A stretch of 64,000 nucleotides of DNA. It comes from JAIOSF01 sp963677755 (GTDB taxonomy: Bacteria; Campylobacterota; Campylobacteria; Campylobacterales; Arcobacteraceae). Every line of letters starts with the position of its first letter. The first letter of the stretch is position 1. The notes below the pieces were generated by a model. That model was not told the DNA's origin. It ran no database searches and saw nothing but the letters and a program-made list of their open reading frames with translations. The stretch is taken from assembly GCA_963677755.1 (NCBI GenBank), contig OY782506.1, forward strand, positions 2,108,001-2,172,000, written 5' to 3'. Position numbers and translations under genes: made by a program. Positions 42,358 through 50,715 of the stretch are shown piece by piece.

Positions 42358-42422
42358 TATATTATTCACTATTTATTAAATTTGTTGTATTATATTAAAA
42401 GTATTATAAATAAAGAGAGATT

Positions 42423-44045
42423 ATGAACAACGATGTGTCGAGATTAAAAGATATTACTGTTTTATATTGTGAAGATGAGCAATATCTTAGAGATGTAACC
42501 AAAGGTATTTTAGAAACATTTACAAAAAAACAATTTATAGCAGAAGATGGTGCTATAGGACTAGAACTATTTAAAAAGTATGAAGATGAGATAGATTTAA
42601 TTATCACTGATGTAAATATGCCAAATATGAATGGTTTAGATATGACAAAAGAGATTAAAGCAATAAATCCAAATATCCCAATCGTTGTTGCAACTGCTTT
42701 TTCAAACTCGGAATATCTTCTTGAAGCGATAGAACTAGGTGTTGATAAATATGTATTAAAACCTATTAATATTAAAAAGTTACTTGATACGATGAATCAA
42801 TCTTTAATGTATCATGAACTTAGAGATTTATATAAAGATTCCCTCACACATGTTGCAAATAGAAATGCTCTTATAAAAGATATCTCCAAATTAGCAAAAT
42901 CAACAATAGCTTTAATTGATATTGATAAATTCTCAGTTCTTAATGATTTATACGGAGAACAAAATGGGGATGAAATTCTTATACAATTTACAGAACTTCT
43001 CAACAAACATTTTAATATTGAAAATTTTAAAATTTATAGAGTTGGATCAGATAGATTTGTCATACTTTCAAATGATCCAAATTTAGATATTAATACACTC
43101 AAACAAGAATGTACAAATTTTGCACTCAAAATAGATACTAATGGTGTAGATGTCAAAGATACAAATATAGATGTAAACATCACTATAGGGCTAGCACAAT
43201 CAGAAGATAAACATGCTTTTGAATATGCACAAAGAGCTATTCAAAAAGCGAGAAAAAAATACCTTCAAATTTTAGAGTATGATGAATCTTTATTTGAACA
43301 AAAGAAAGATTTTCAAGAAAATATCACTTGGATTAAAAAAATAAAAAGTGGTATAGCAGACAATAGTTTTCATTCGTTCTTACAGCCAATTGTTGATGCT
43401 CAGACACAAGAAGTTTACAAATATGAAGCCTTAATAAGATATATAGGTGAAGATGGGAAAGAGATTGCACCTTTTTACTTTTTACCAATTGCAAAAAAAG
43501 CTAAACTATTTCCTATTATCATAAAAATTATGCTCACTAATGTAATTCAAATTATTAAAGAAAGAGGGATAAGAATTGCTGTTAACTTATCTTTCGATGA
43601 TATTGTTAATAAAGAAACTTCCACTTTTATTTTTGATACTTTAGAAAACCACCCCCAAGAAGCAAAACAATTGGAATTTGAAATTCTAGAGAGTGAAGAG
43701 ATAGAAGATTTTGATATAGTTAGAGAATTTATTGCAAAAATCAGAGCCTATGGATGTAAAATAGGTGTTGATGATTTTGGTGCTGGGTATTCTAATTTTA
43801 ATATGTTAGAAGCTTTAAATATTGATTATGTAAAAATTGATGGTTCCCTGATTAAAGAGATAGACCACCTACCAAAACAAGCTCTTATAGTAGAAACTAT
43901 TGCTCAATTTTGTAAAAAACTGGGTATTAAAACTGTTGCTGAATTTGTATGTAGTGAAGATATATATAATACTGCAAAAAAACTAGGAATAGACTATATG
44001 CAAGGGTATCACTTTGGAAAGCCTGTAAATAAAGATAGTATTTAA
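42423..44045 (+). CDS. REC-GGDEF-EAL response regulator (probable c-di-GMP phosphodiesterase)
   Basis: 540 aa. Receiver domain: E17-D18, D63 in LIITDVNMPNMNG, T91 and K113. Degenerate GGDEF domain (about 135-275), where the signature site reads RVGSDRF instead of GGDEF, so it cannot be an active cyclase. EAL domain (about 300-540): YKYEALIRYIG, FEILESEEIEDF, GVDDFGAGYSNFN, YVKIDGSLIKEI and MQGYHFGKP keep the catalytic residues. It is expected to hydrolyse c-di-GMP under control of a kinase not encoded nearby. It is monocistronic, divergent from the asparaginase-like gene. Confidence 0.9.
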   Translation: MNNDVSRLKDITVLYCEDEQYLRDVTKGILETFTKKQFIAEDGAIGLELFKKYEDEIDLIITDVNMPNMNGLDMTKEIKAINPNIPIVVATAFSNSEYLLEAIELGVDKYVLKPINIKKLLDTMNQSLMYHELRDLYKDSLTHVANRNALIKDISKLAKSTIALIDIDKFSVLNDLYGEQNGDEILIQFTELLNKHFNIENFKIYRVGSDRFVILSNDPNLDINTLKQECTNFALKIDTNGVDVKDTNIDVNITIGLAQSEDKHAFEYAQRAIQKARKKYLQILEYDESLFEQKKDFQENITWIKKIKSGIADNSFHSFLQPIVDAQTQEVYKYEALIRYIGEDGKEIAPFYFLPIAKKAKLFPIIIKIMLTNVIQIIKERGIRIAVNLSFDDIVNKETSTFIFDTLENHPQEAKQLEFEILESEEIEDFDIVREFIAKIRAYGCKIGVDDFGAGYSNFNMLEALNIDYVKIDGSLIKEIDHLPKQALIVETIAQFCKKLGIKTVAEFVCSEDIYNTAKKLGIDYMQGYHFGKPVNKDSI

Positions 44046-44046
44046 G

Positions 44047-44673
44047 TTAAGAGTTCCAGAGTTTAACTAAAGTTTCATTATCAAACATTTTTGATTTGAT
44101 TAATGCACTTTTTGCAACTGAAATTAACTTATCTGCTGCATCTTCTAAATTATCATTGATTATCAAATAATCATACTCTTGGGTATATTTTATCTCGTCT
44201 TGTGCATTTTTGATTCTTTTTTCTATAACATCAATAGAATCAGTTGCTCGAGAAATTAATCTTTTTTCTAATTCTTGCAAAGTAGGAGTTGTAATAAATA
44301 CTGTTGTTGTAATATCTCGCAACTTTTCAATAACTTGTTCAAATCCTTGTACATCTATATCAAAAATTACTAATTTTCCCATTTCTAAGGCTTCGTTAAT
44401 AGACTTTAATGATGTTCCATAATAATTTCCATGAACTTCTGCCCATTCTAAAAAATTACCCTCACTAATACCTTTTTGAAACTCTTCTTTAGTAACAAAT
44501 TGATAATCAACACCATCTTGTTCCCCAACTCGCGGGAGTCGTGTGGTTGTAGAGATAGAAAAATAATAATTATCTATCACTGTGTATAGTTTCTTTAAAA
44601 GTGAACTTTTTCCACAGCCACTTGGTCCAGAAAGCAATAAAATTGCCCCTTTATTAAGCATATTATTAAGCAT
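44047..44673 (-). CDS. gmk: Guanylate kinase
   Basis: 208 aa. It converts GMP to GDP with ATP. The P-loop is LLLSGPSGCGKSSL, then STTTRLPRVGEQDGVDYQFV (GMP binding) and FLEWAEVHGNYYGT, all standard for Gmk. The start overlaps the end of the acidic-protein gene by 8 bases. A second Met five codons in is possible. The C-terminal helices are normal. Confidence 0.95.
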   Translation of the reverse strand: MLNNMLNKGAILLLSGPSGCGKSSLLKKLYTVIDNYYFSISTTTRLPRVGEQDGVDYQFVTKEEFQKGISEGNFLEWAEVHGNYYGTSLKSINEALEMGKLVIFDIDVQGFEQVIEKLRDITTTVFITTPTLQELEKRLISRATDSIDVIEKRIKNAQDEIKYTQEYDYLIINDNLEDAADKLISVAKSALIKSKMFDNETLVKLWNS

Positions 44674-45511
44674 TTGTATCCATTTTTAAAAGAACGCTCA
44701 CCTCATTACCGTCAGCTAAAGAATCTATAATCTCTTGATCTAGCATACTTAAAAGAGGTTTTAATTCGTCTAAATCATAATTATTTAAAAGAAGTTTAAT
44801 AGGGTTATTATCTTCTCTGTCATATATATGTTCTACTGTATTAACTTCATCAATAGCTTGATCAATAATAGACGATAAATCTATCCATTGGTCCTCTTTT
44901 TCATCATCTACATCTATAAAGTTATTTGAGTCATCCTCAATTATATTATCACCAATAATACTTTCAATCATTGATAATTCATTTCTATCCAATATTCCAC
45001 CATGGTTTACAGAACTGCGAGAAACAACACTATCATCTATCTCTTCACTCATATCATCTGCTATGTCATCTGCTAAACCTTCAAGATATTCTACAGATAC
45101 CTCAGGGTCATCTTTTTCCATAGTATCTATGGCAAATTCATCGTATTCATCATCTTCCACTTCTACATTTGATACATATGTTTTAGAATTTATTCTTTTG
45201 TTCAAAACATACACCTGATCTTCTAAAATATCTTGTAAAGATGATGGTAAAAATGGCATAGGAATTATAAAATCATTTGCAAACTCAAAAGGTAAATCTT
45301 CTTTAGAAATAGCACCAATTACTTTTGCATAGGTTTTAATAATATTAAATCTATCATTTATAAATTCATTATCTAGTACTATCATATCTACTTTATGATC
45401 AATTTGTGCATCATGTAAAACTTCAAGGGAGATATTCATTTTTTTACAAACTAATGTAAAGATTTGAATAACAATAGGTTTTTTTGAAACTAAAACTAAA
45501 TTTTTATTCAT
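44666..45511 (-). CDS. Acidic protein of unknown function next to gmk
   Basis: 281 aa. The first 115 residues look like a small folded receiver-like domain (LVLVSKKPIVIQIFTLVC, DMIVLDNEFINDRFNIIKTY). The remainder is strongly acidic and of low complexity (DDEYDEFAIDTMEKDDPEVS and DDIADDMSEEIDDS, for example). A helical end DLDELKPLLSMLDQEIIDSL follows. A similarly acidic gene beside gmk is known in Helicobacter (annotated poly-E-rich protein), so this may be its counterpart, but I cannot align them here. The function is unknown. Confidence 0.65.
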   Translation of the reverse strand: MNKNLVLVSKKPIVIQIFTLVCKKMNISLEVLHDAQIDHKVDMIVLDNEFINDRFNIIKTYAKVIGAISKEDLPFEFANDFIIPMPFLPSSLQDILEDQVYVLNKRINSKTYVSNVEVEDDEYDEFAIDTMEKDDPEVSVEYLEGLADDIADDMSEEIDDSVVSRSSVNHGGILDRNELSMIESIIGDNIIEDDSNNFIDVDDEKEDQWIDLSSIIDQAIDEVNTVEHIYDREDNNPIKLLLNNYDLDELKPLLSMLDQEIIDSLADGNEVSVLLKMDTNA

Positions 45512-45529
45512 CTAGTACTCTTTTCAATC

Positions 45530-46207
45530 TCATTTTAATTGCTCCAATCTATAATCATTTAATTTGTAAACTTTATCACACTTAAATGCTATCTCTTCTT
45601 CATGTGTTACTATTATCAAACCAGCACTATTTTTTTCAATATAATCAAACAAAACATTCATAACTTCATTTGCAGTCTCATAATCTAAGTTTCCTGTAGG
45701 TTCATCTGCAAATATTATTTGAGGTTTTTTAGTAAGAACTCTAGCACATGACAAACGCTGTTGTTGTCCACCACTTAATTCTCCAATACCTTGTGTCATT
45801 ACATGATCTATTTTTAAAGATTTTAATAAATCCTTATTGATAGTTTCTTGGCTTAAAAATTCCGATATTTGTAAATTTTCCAATGCACTAAATCCACGAA
45901 ATAGATAATGCGCTTGAAATATGATACCAAAATCATCTCTTCTTATTTTTAATAACTCATTTTTTGATAGTTTAAAAATATTGTTATTATTGTAGTATAC
46001 TTCACCTTTATTTGGAATCAAAAGGGAAGAAAATATATTGAGTAAAGTTGATTTTCCACTACCACTTACGCCAATAATAGCAATAGTTTCTTTCTTTTGT
46101 AGTGTTAGATTAATTTCTCTAAAAAGTGGATAGTCAAAATTGTGAGATACACCTCTTACATCAAGTAAGAGATGTTCTGTAGTTTCAGTGTTATTAGTAT
46201 CTTTCAT
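45530..46207 (-). CDS. LolD-like ABC transporter ATPase
   Basis: 225 aa. Walker A is IIGVSGSGKSTLL, signature LSGGQQQRLSCARVL, Walker B IIFADEPTGNLDYET, H-loop LIIVTHEEE. The GNLD after Walker B is typical of the MacB/LolD/FtsE group that extracts lipoproteins or works with membrane mechanotransmission. No permease gene (LolC/E) is adjacent. It begins 33 bases after the tsf stop and may share a transcript with rpsB-tsf. Confidence 0.85.
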   Translation of the reverse strand: MKDTNNTETTEHLLLDVRGVSHNFDYPLFREINLTLQKKETIAIIGVSGSGKSTLLNIFSSLLIPNKGEVYYNNNNIFKLSKNELLKIRRDDFGIIFQAHYLFRGFSALENLQISEFLSQETINKDLLKSLKIDHVMTQGIGELSGGQQQRLSCARVLTKKPQIIFADEPTGNLDYETANEVMNVLFDYIEKNSAGLIIVTHEEEIAFKCDKVYKLNDYRLEQLK

Positions 46208-46240
46208 CTATAGTAACACTAGGCATTGTAACTACTGTTA

Positions 46241-47290
46241 CTATTTACCCATTTGTGCTGCAACTTCTGCTGCAAAATCTTCTTCTTTTTTCTCAATTCC
46301 ATCACCAAGTTCAAATCTTACATATTCAACTAGTTCAATAGATGCATCACAAGCTTTAATAGCTTCCTCTACAGTTTTTGAATCATCCATAACATATGTT
46401 TGACTTAATAATGCATAAGTTTTATCAAGTTGAGTATTATCTTCTACCCATCTAGCAATTTTACCTTTTAAGATATTGTCAATAATTTTTTCTGGTTTAC
46501 CTTCTGCTATTAATTCCTCTTTCATTCTTTCACGAGCTGCTTGAGTTGCTTCTTCTGTTAATTGTACTTTAGAAACAAATTCAGGAATATTTTTTAATGG
46601 TTTTCCAAGTCTTACTAACTCTTCATTAAGTTTTTCAATATCAGCAATGATTGCTTTGTTTTCTGATTCGATAAAATCTCTATCTAAATCTTTATATGAG
46701 ATAACAGTTGGTTTCATAGAAGCAGCATGCATAGCAACTTTTTTCAATAAATCAATTGTTTTTTCTTTTGCAGAAGCGTCACAAGTAGCACTTAATAAAA
46801 CACCAACTTTTCCTAAATGTACATAACCATTTACCACACCGTTATCAGTTGAAACAGTTGCCATTCTTCTAGCAACAAGATTTTCACCAATTGTAGCAAT
46901 GTTTGAATTTAAATATTCTTCAAAGTTTGTACCATTGATTGTTGTTTTATTTAACTCTTCTGTACAAGATACACCTGTAGCTTGTACATGAGCAGTAATC
47001 TCATCTTTAAGTGCTAAAAAGTTTGCATTTTTAGCAACAAAGTCTGTTTGTGAGTTAATCTCTGTCATTGTAGCTTTTGTAAAGTCATCATTTACTAAAA
47101 TTGATACTAAACCTTCTGCTGCAACATTTGCAGATTTTTTAGCAGCTTTTGATAATCCAGCTTCTCTTAAGTATTGTACAGCTTTTTCAAGATCACCATC
47201 ACACTCATTTAAAGCTTTTTTACAATCAAGCATACCTGCACCAGATTTTTCTCTAAGTTCTTTAATTAATTTTGGAGTTGCTCCTGCCAT
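46241..47290 (-). CDS. tsf: Translation elongation factor Ts
   Basis: 349 aa. The N-terminal UBA-like domain MAGATPKLIKELREKSGAGM, LDCKKALNECDGDLEKAVQY is standard. The core TDFVAKNANFLALKDEITAH follows, then the paired subdomains. It is the nucleotide-exchange factor for EF-Tu. It lies 2 bases after rpsB in the universal rpsB-tsf order. Length is on the long side, as in other Campylobacterota. Confidence 0.97.
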   Translation of the reverse strand: MAGATPKLIKELREKSGAGMLDCKKALNECDGDLEKAVQYLREAGLSKAAKKSANVAAEGLVSILVNDDFTKATMTEINSQTDFVAKNANFLALKDEITAHVQATGVSCTEELNKTTINGTNFEEYLNSNIATIGENLVARRMATVSTDNGVVNGYVHLGKVGVLLSATCDASAKEKTIDLLKKVAMHAASMKPTVISYKDLDRDFIESENKAIIADIEKLNEELVRLGKPLKNIPEFVSKVQLTEEATQAARERMKEELIAEGKPEKIIDNILKGKIARWVEDNTQLDKTYALLSQTYVMDDSKTVEEAIKACDASIELVEYVRFELGDGIEKKEEDFAAEVAAQMGK

Positions 47291-47292
47291 AA

Positions 47293-48090
47293 TTATTTTT
47301 CCTCTTCTGTTACTTCTTCAGTTACCGCTTCAGCTTCAGCTGCAACTTCTTCTTTAACTTCTACCATTTCAGCTTCAGTTACAACATCTGTATCTTCACC
47401 ATTTGCTTCTGCAAATGCTGTTTTCCCTTCATTCATAGCTGCTGCAAATTCTGTACAAAATAATTGAATTGATCTAATCGCATCATCATTTCCTGGAATT
47501 GGGAAGTCAACTAAATCAGGATCACAGTTTGTATCTAATGGAGCATAAACTTTAATACCAAGTCTTCTAGCTTCAAGAATAGCGATTTTTTCTTTAACAG
47601 CATCAATAACAAACATCATATCAGGTAATGTTGTCATATTTTTGATACCACCAAGGTAATCTTCTAATTTTTTCTCTTTTCTAGTAAGCATTAAAGCTTC
47701 TTTTTTAGTAAGTAAGTCTAATTGACCCTCTTCTCTCATTTTTTTAATAATTTCTAATTTTCTAATAGATTTTTTCATTGTTGGGTAGTTTGTTAACATT
47801 CCACCTAACCATCTGTGGTTTACATAAGGCATACCACAAGAGATAGCTGCATCTTTTACTGCTTGGCTAGCTTGTTTTTTTGTACCAACAAAAATCATTG
47901 TTTTACCTTGAGCTGCTTCATCTCTTACTAATGTATATGTATATCTGAAGTATCTAAGTGTTTTTTGTAAATCAATAATATAAATATTTTTTCTTACACC
48001 GAAAATGAATTTTTTCATTTTTGGATTCCATCTTCTTGTTTGGTGACCGAAATGTACACCACACTCTAATAAGTCTTTCATTGTAACCAT
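47293..48090 (-). CDS. rpsB: Ribosomal protein S2
   Basis: 265 aa. VTMKDLLECGVHFGHQTRRW, NPKMKKFIFGVRKNIYIIDL and NHRWLGGMLTNYPTMKKSI are S2 signatures. The C-terminal 40 residues are a Glu/Ala-rich acidic tail (about 230-265). It binds 16S rRNA late in 30S assembly. A GAAGGAACAATT site precedes the ATG. It heads the rpsB-tsf operon. Confidence 0.97.
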   Translation of the reverse strand: MVTMKDLLECGVHFGHQTRRWNPKMKKFIFGVRKNIYIIDLQKTLRYFRYTYTLVRDEAAQGKTMIFVGTKKQASQAVKDAAISCGMPYVNHRWLGGMLTNYPTMKKSIRKLEIIKKMREEGQLDLLTKKEALMLTRKEKKLEDYLGGIKNMTTLPDMMFVIDAVKEKIAILEARRLGIKVYAPLDTNCDPDLVDFPIPGNDDAIRSIQLFCTEFAAAMNEGKTAFAEANGEDTDVVTEAEMVEVKEEVAAEAEAVTEEVTEEEK

Positions 48091-48309
48091 AATTGTTCCT
48101 TCTTTTTGGCATTTTTTGCCAGATTAATTTTAGGGGTTTTGTTTTGAAATATATTCACAATAAATATATAACAAGCCTCTGTAGTCATCCACATCAATAC
48201 TTTGATGCAACCCTGTTAAAGAATTACTACATGTGAGATTTCACAACAATTCAAACTGAATTTGAATTAAAGGATTGCGATTTTATCTAAAGTTAGTTTA
48301 AATTACTCT
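48091..48309 (-). promoter_or_regulatory. rpsB-tsf promoter and leader region
   Basis: 219 bases without a gene. On the - strand it holds an ATTCAAA/TTTGAAT dyad near 48250, a CATCAA/TTGATG hairpin at 48192-48207 and TGGCA/TGCCA just before the rpsB ribosome site. TAAAAT candidates for a -10 lie near the right edge. Stacked small hairpins would suit an autoregulatory S2 leader, but I cannot match a known family. Confidence 0.35.
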
Positions 48310-49017
48310 TTAAAGAACTTTAAAAGCTTCCTCTAAATCTAAAGTTCCCTCATAAAATGCTTTTCCAACTATAACTCCAGCAACATTTCCATTTGCTTTA
48401 CAATTAGTTATATCATTAATATCTTTTACTCCACCACTTGCAATAGTATCTACTCCACTAGCTAATGCTATTGATTCTGTAAACTCAACATTTACTCCAC
48501 AAAGCATTCCATCTTTTGATATATCTGTACAAATAATCGCTTCAACACCTGCATTTGCGAACTCTTTGGCTAAATCTGTTGCTTTCATAGTTGATACTTC
48601 AGCCCAACCTTCAACTGCAACCATACCATTCATAGCATCAATTCCAACAGCGATTGGATACTTGGACGCCATATTTTTTACAAATTGAGGATTTTTTACA
48701 GCTATTGAACCTAAAATAAGTCTATCAACACCAAGTTCAATATACATTTTAATAGTCTCTTCATCACGAATACCACCACCAAGTTCAATTTTTAGATTAC
48801 AATTTTCTCTGATTTTTTTAATCTGTTCTAAATTTGCTGGTTCGCCTGCAAAAGCACCATTTAAATCAACTATATGAAGCCACTTAGAACCTAACTCTTC
48901 AAATCGTTTAGCAACTTGCCAAGGCTCATCACTATATATCTTTGCACTCTCCATAAGACCTTTACTAAGTCTTACCGCTTTCCCATCTTTTAAATCTATC
49001 GCTGGTAATATATCCAT
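48310..49017 (-). CDS. hisA: Phosphoribosylformimino-AICAR ribotide isomerase
   Basis: 235 aa (usual about 240). ILPAIDLKDGKAVRLSKG holds the catalytic Asp8, ELGGGIRDEETIKMY and LILGSIAVKNPQF bind phosphate, and ICTDISKDGMLCGVN the second Asp. It is a TIM barrel catalysing the fourth step of histidine synthesis. It lies 21 bases after hisH on the same strand, so the two are co-transcribed. Confidence 0.96.
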   Translation of the reverse strand: MDILPAIDLKDGKAVRLSKGLMESAKIYSDEPWQVAKRFEELGSKWLHIVDLNGAFAGEPANLEQIKKIRENCNLKIELGGGIRDEETIKMYIELGVDRLILGSIAVKNPQFVKNMASKYPIAVGIDAMNGMVAVEGWAEVSTMKATDLAKEFANAGVEAIICTDISKDGMLCGVNVEFTESIALASGVDTIASGGVKDINDITNCKANGNVAGVIVGKAFYEGTLDLEEAFKVL

Positions 49018-49038
49018 CTTTTCCTCTTCTATTTTAAA

Positions 49039-49647
49039 TTATAATTTCATAAAGTTTCGTAATATCTGTATCCCATTATCGTGAGATTTTTCTGGATGTG
49101 GTTGAAATCCGTAGATATTATCTTTTTGTACTGCACTTACAAAATCATATCCATAATGTGTTGTACCTATAGTATATTTCTCTTGCGTTACCGCATGAAA
49201 TGAGTGTACAAAATACAGATATGGATTTTCCAATCCTTCAAAAAGTTTATTTGGTTGATTGAATATCTTATTCCAACCAACATGTGGTACTTTATGCTCC
49301 TCCATATCCATTCGCGACTTATCAAAAGGTACAACTTTTCCAGGAATTAGTCCCAACCCCTCAGTCTCTCCAAACTCTTCACTACTTTCAAATAAAAGTT
49401 GCATACCTAAACATATCCCAATAATAGGTTTACCACTACTAGCAAACTCTTTTACCGCATCATACATTCCTGTAGATTTCAGATGTTCCATAGCATCACC
49501 AAATGCACCAACTCCAGGAAGAATTACTCTATTGAATTCTTTTAATTTAGTTGGATCTTTTACTATTGTAGCTTGCGCATCTATTAACTTACAAGCATTA
49601 TAAACACTTGCTAAATTTCCCATATTATAATCAACTATTGCAATCAA
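49039..49647 (-). CDS. hisH: Imidazole glycerol phosphate synthase glutaminase subunit
   Basis: 202 aa from a TTG start at 49647. AGAAGG lies 8 bases before it, and the resulting LIAIVDYNMGNLASV start aligns with known HisH. An upstream ATG would add 16 hydrophobic residues unlike the family. Catalytic Cys in GKPIIGICLGMQLLF, His in FVHSFHAVT and the PHPEKS triad Glu/His are all present. It feeds ammonia to HisF, which is not in this window. Confidence 0.93.
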   Translation of the reverse strand: MIAIVDYNMGNLASVYNACKLIDAQATIVKDPTKLKEFNRVILPGVGAFGDAMEHLKSTGMYDAVKEFASSGKPIIGICLGMQLLFESSEEFGETEGLGLIPGKVVPFDKSRMDMEEHKVPHVGWNKIFNQPNKLFEGLENPYLYFVHSFHAVTQEKYTIGTTHYGYDFVSAVQKDNIYGFQPHPEKSHDNGIQILRNFMKL

Positions 49648-49837
49648 TGTATCTGCCTTCTGTTTTATTATGTGGATTATACTATAAAAAAACATCGTAT
49701 TTGGTTAAGTAAAACAAGGAATTTAATACATAATCTACTTTAATACTTTCTTATATTTAGATTAAATTTAACTTAACTTGAATAATATTCCATTTTTTTG
49801 TATAATTAGATAAGAATATATTATAAAGGAGGCCATC

Positions 49838-50131
49838 ATGACAATAAATTTAACACCAGATATTCAAAATCAAATTTATATGGATAAAAAAGATGGTTAT
49901 CTAATAAATATGGTTGATAAGATGACTGCTGAAGTTGACTATCAACCTGAAGAGAAAAAAACATACGAAGATGATGAAAAAAACTCATATGAAAAAAAAG
50001 AATCTTTTTTCAAAGAGAGTGAGTTTGGTTTTAGTTCTTATATGACAAAAAAATCTTTAAACAGCTCTTTTTCAACTCAGGGTTTTTTTGATACTTTAAG
50101 TTATGGAGGAAATGTACAAAAAGCAAGTTAG
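49838..50131 (+). CDS. 97-aa orphan protein
   Basis: A strong AAAGGAGG site precedes the ATG. The product is hydrophilic, low in complexity in the middle (about 37-60, Glu/Lys/Tyr/Ser-rich), with no membrane helix, signal or Cys. The N-terminus MTINLTPDIQNQIYMDKKDG and the C-terminal GFSSYMTKKSLNSSFSTQGF look like recurring small cytoplasmic proteins, but I recognise no family. It stands between hisH and comF, on the opposite strand from both. Confidence 0.65.
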   Translation: MTINLTPDIQNQIYMDKKDGYLINMVDKMTAEVDYQPEEKKTYEDDEKNSYEKKESFFKESEFGFSSYMTKKSLNSSFSTQGFFDTLSYGGNVQKAS

Positions 50132-50135
50132 TGCA

Positions 50136-50711
50136 TTAGTGAGTTTTTGCATCACTTAAAGTCAATGCAAAAAGTACTTCACAGCCATTTTGTTCTAAAC
50201 ACTCTTTTGCTTCTAGTATGGTAAGTCCTGTGGTCACTAAATCATCTACTAATATAACTTGTATATTTTTTTTACCTGTGTAGAGAAATTTTCTTTTATT
50301 TTTTTTTCTAAACTCTAAGTCTTTTCCAGCATACTTTACCCTATTTGTAGCTTTCAATGTATTAAAAATCGGTTGAATAAATTCTGATTGCAATGATTTA
50401 GTCAATATTGCTGTTTGTGAAAATTGATGAAAAGTATGATCATCAATTGGTATAGCAAACACTTTGTTTGTAAATGTAAAATTTGAGGTAAATTTTTGTA
50501 ATGATAGAGTAGAAAGAATTTTAAAAATCCTATCTCCATAAAATTGATACTTTGTATTAATAAGTTCTTTTATCTCATCAAATTCATAGAAGCTATAAAC
50601 AAAAAAATCTTTCTCTAACTCTCTTTTGTGAAAAGAGGATGTTAAAAAGTTTTCTTGACAATCTTTACATATAGCTTTTAAAGATAAAGATTGACAAGTA
50701 AAACATCGCAT
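50136..50711 (-). CDS. ComF-family phosphoribosyltransferase-like protein
   Basis: 191 aa. An N-terminal zinc-type cluster MRCFTCQSLSLKAICKDC is followed by a PRTase domain with the PRPP loop VILVDDLVTTGLTILEAKEC near the C-terminus. ComF proteins are linked to DNA uptake, though many genomes keep them without competence. No other competence genes lie nearby. It ends convergently to the 97-aa gene. Confidence 0.85.
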   Translation of the reverse strand: MRCFTCQSLSLKAICKDCQENFLTSSFHKRELEKDFFVYSFYEFDEIKELINTKYQFYGDRIFKILSTLSLQKFTSNFTFTNKVFAIPIDDHTFHQFSQTAILTKSLQSEFIQPIFNTLKATNRVKYAGKDLEFRKKNKRKFLYTGKKNIQVILVDDLVTTGLTILEAKECLEQNGCEVLFALTLSDAKTH

Positions 50712-50715
50712 GGTA

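Noticed and set aside
44045..44080. AGTTAA/TTAACT dyad between the REC-GGDEF-EAL gene and gmk
   Set aside because: Stem of only six A-T-rich pairs with no T-run after it, so not a convincing terminator.
48091..48309. Possible tRNA or known riboswitch in the rpsB leader
   Set aside because: The small hairpins do not form a cloverleaf and I can match no conserved riboswitch core.
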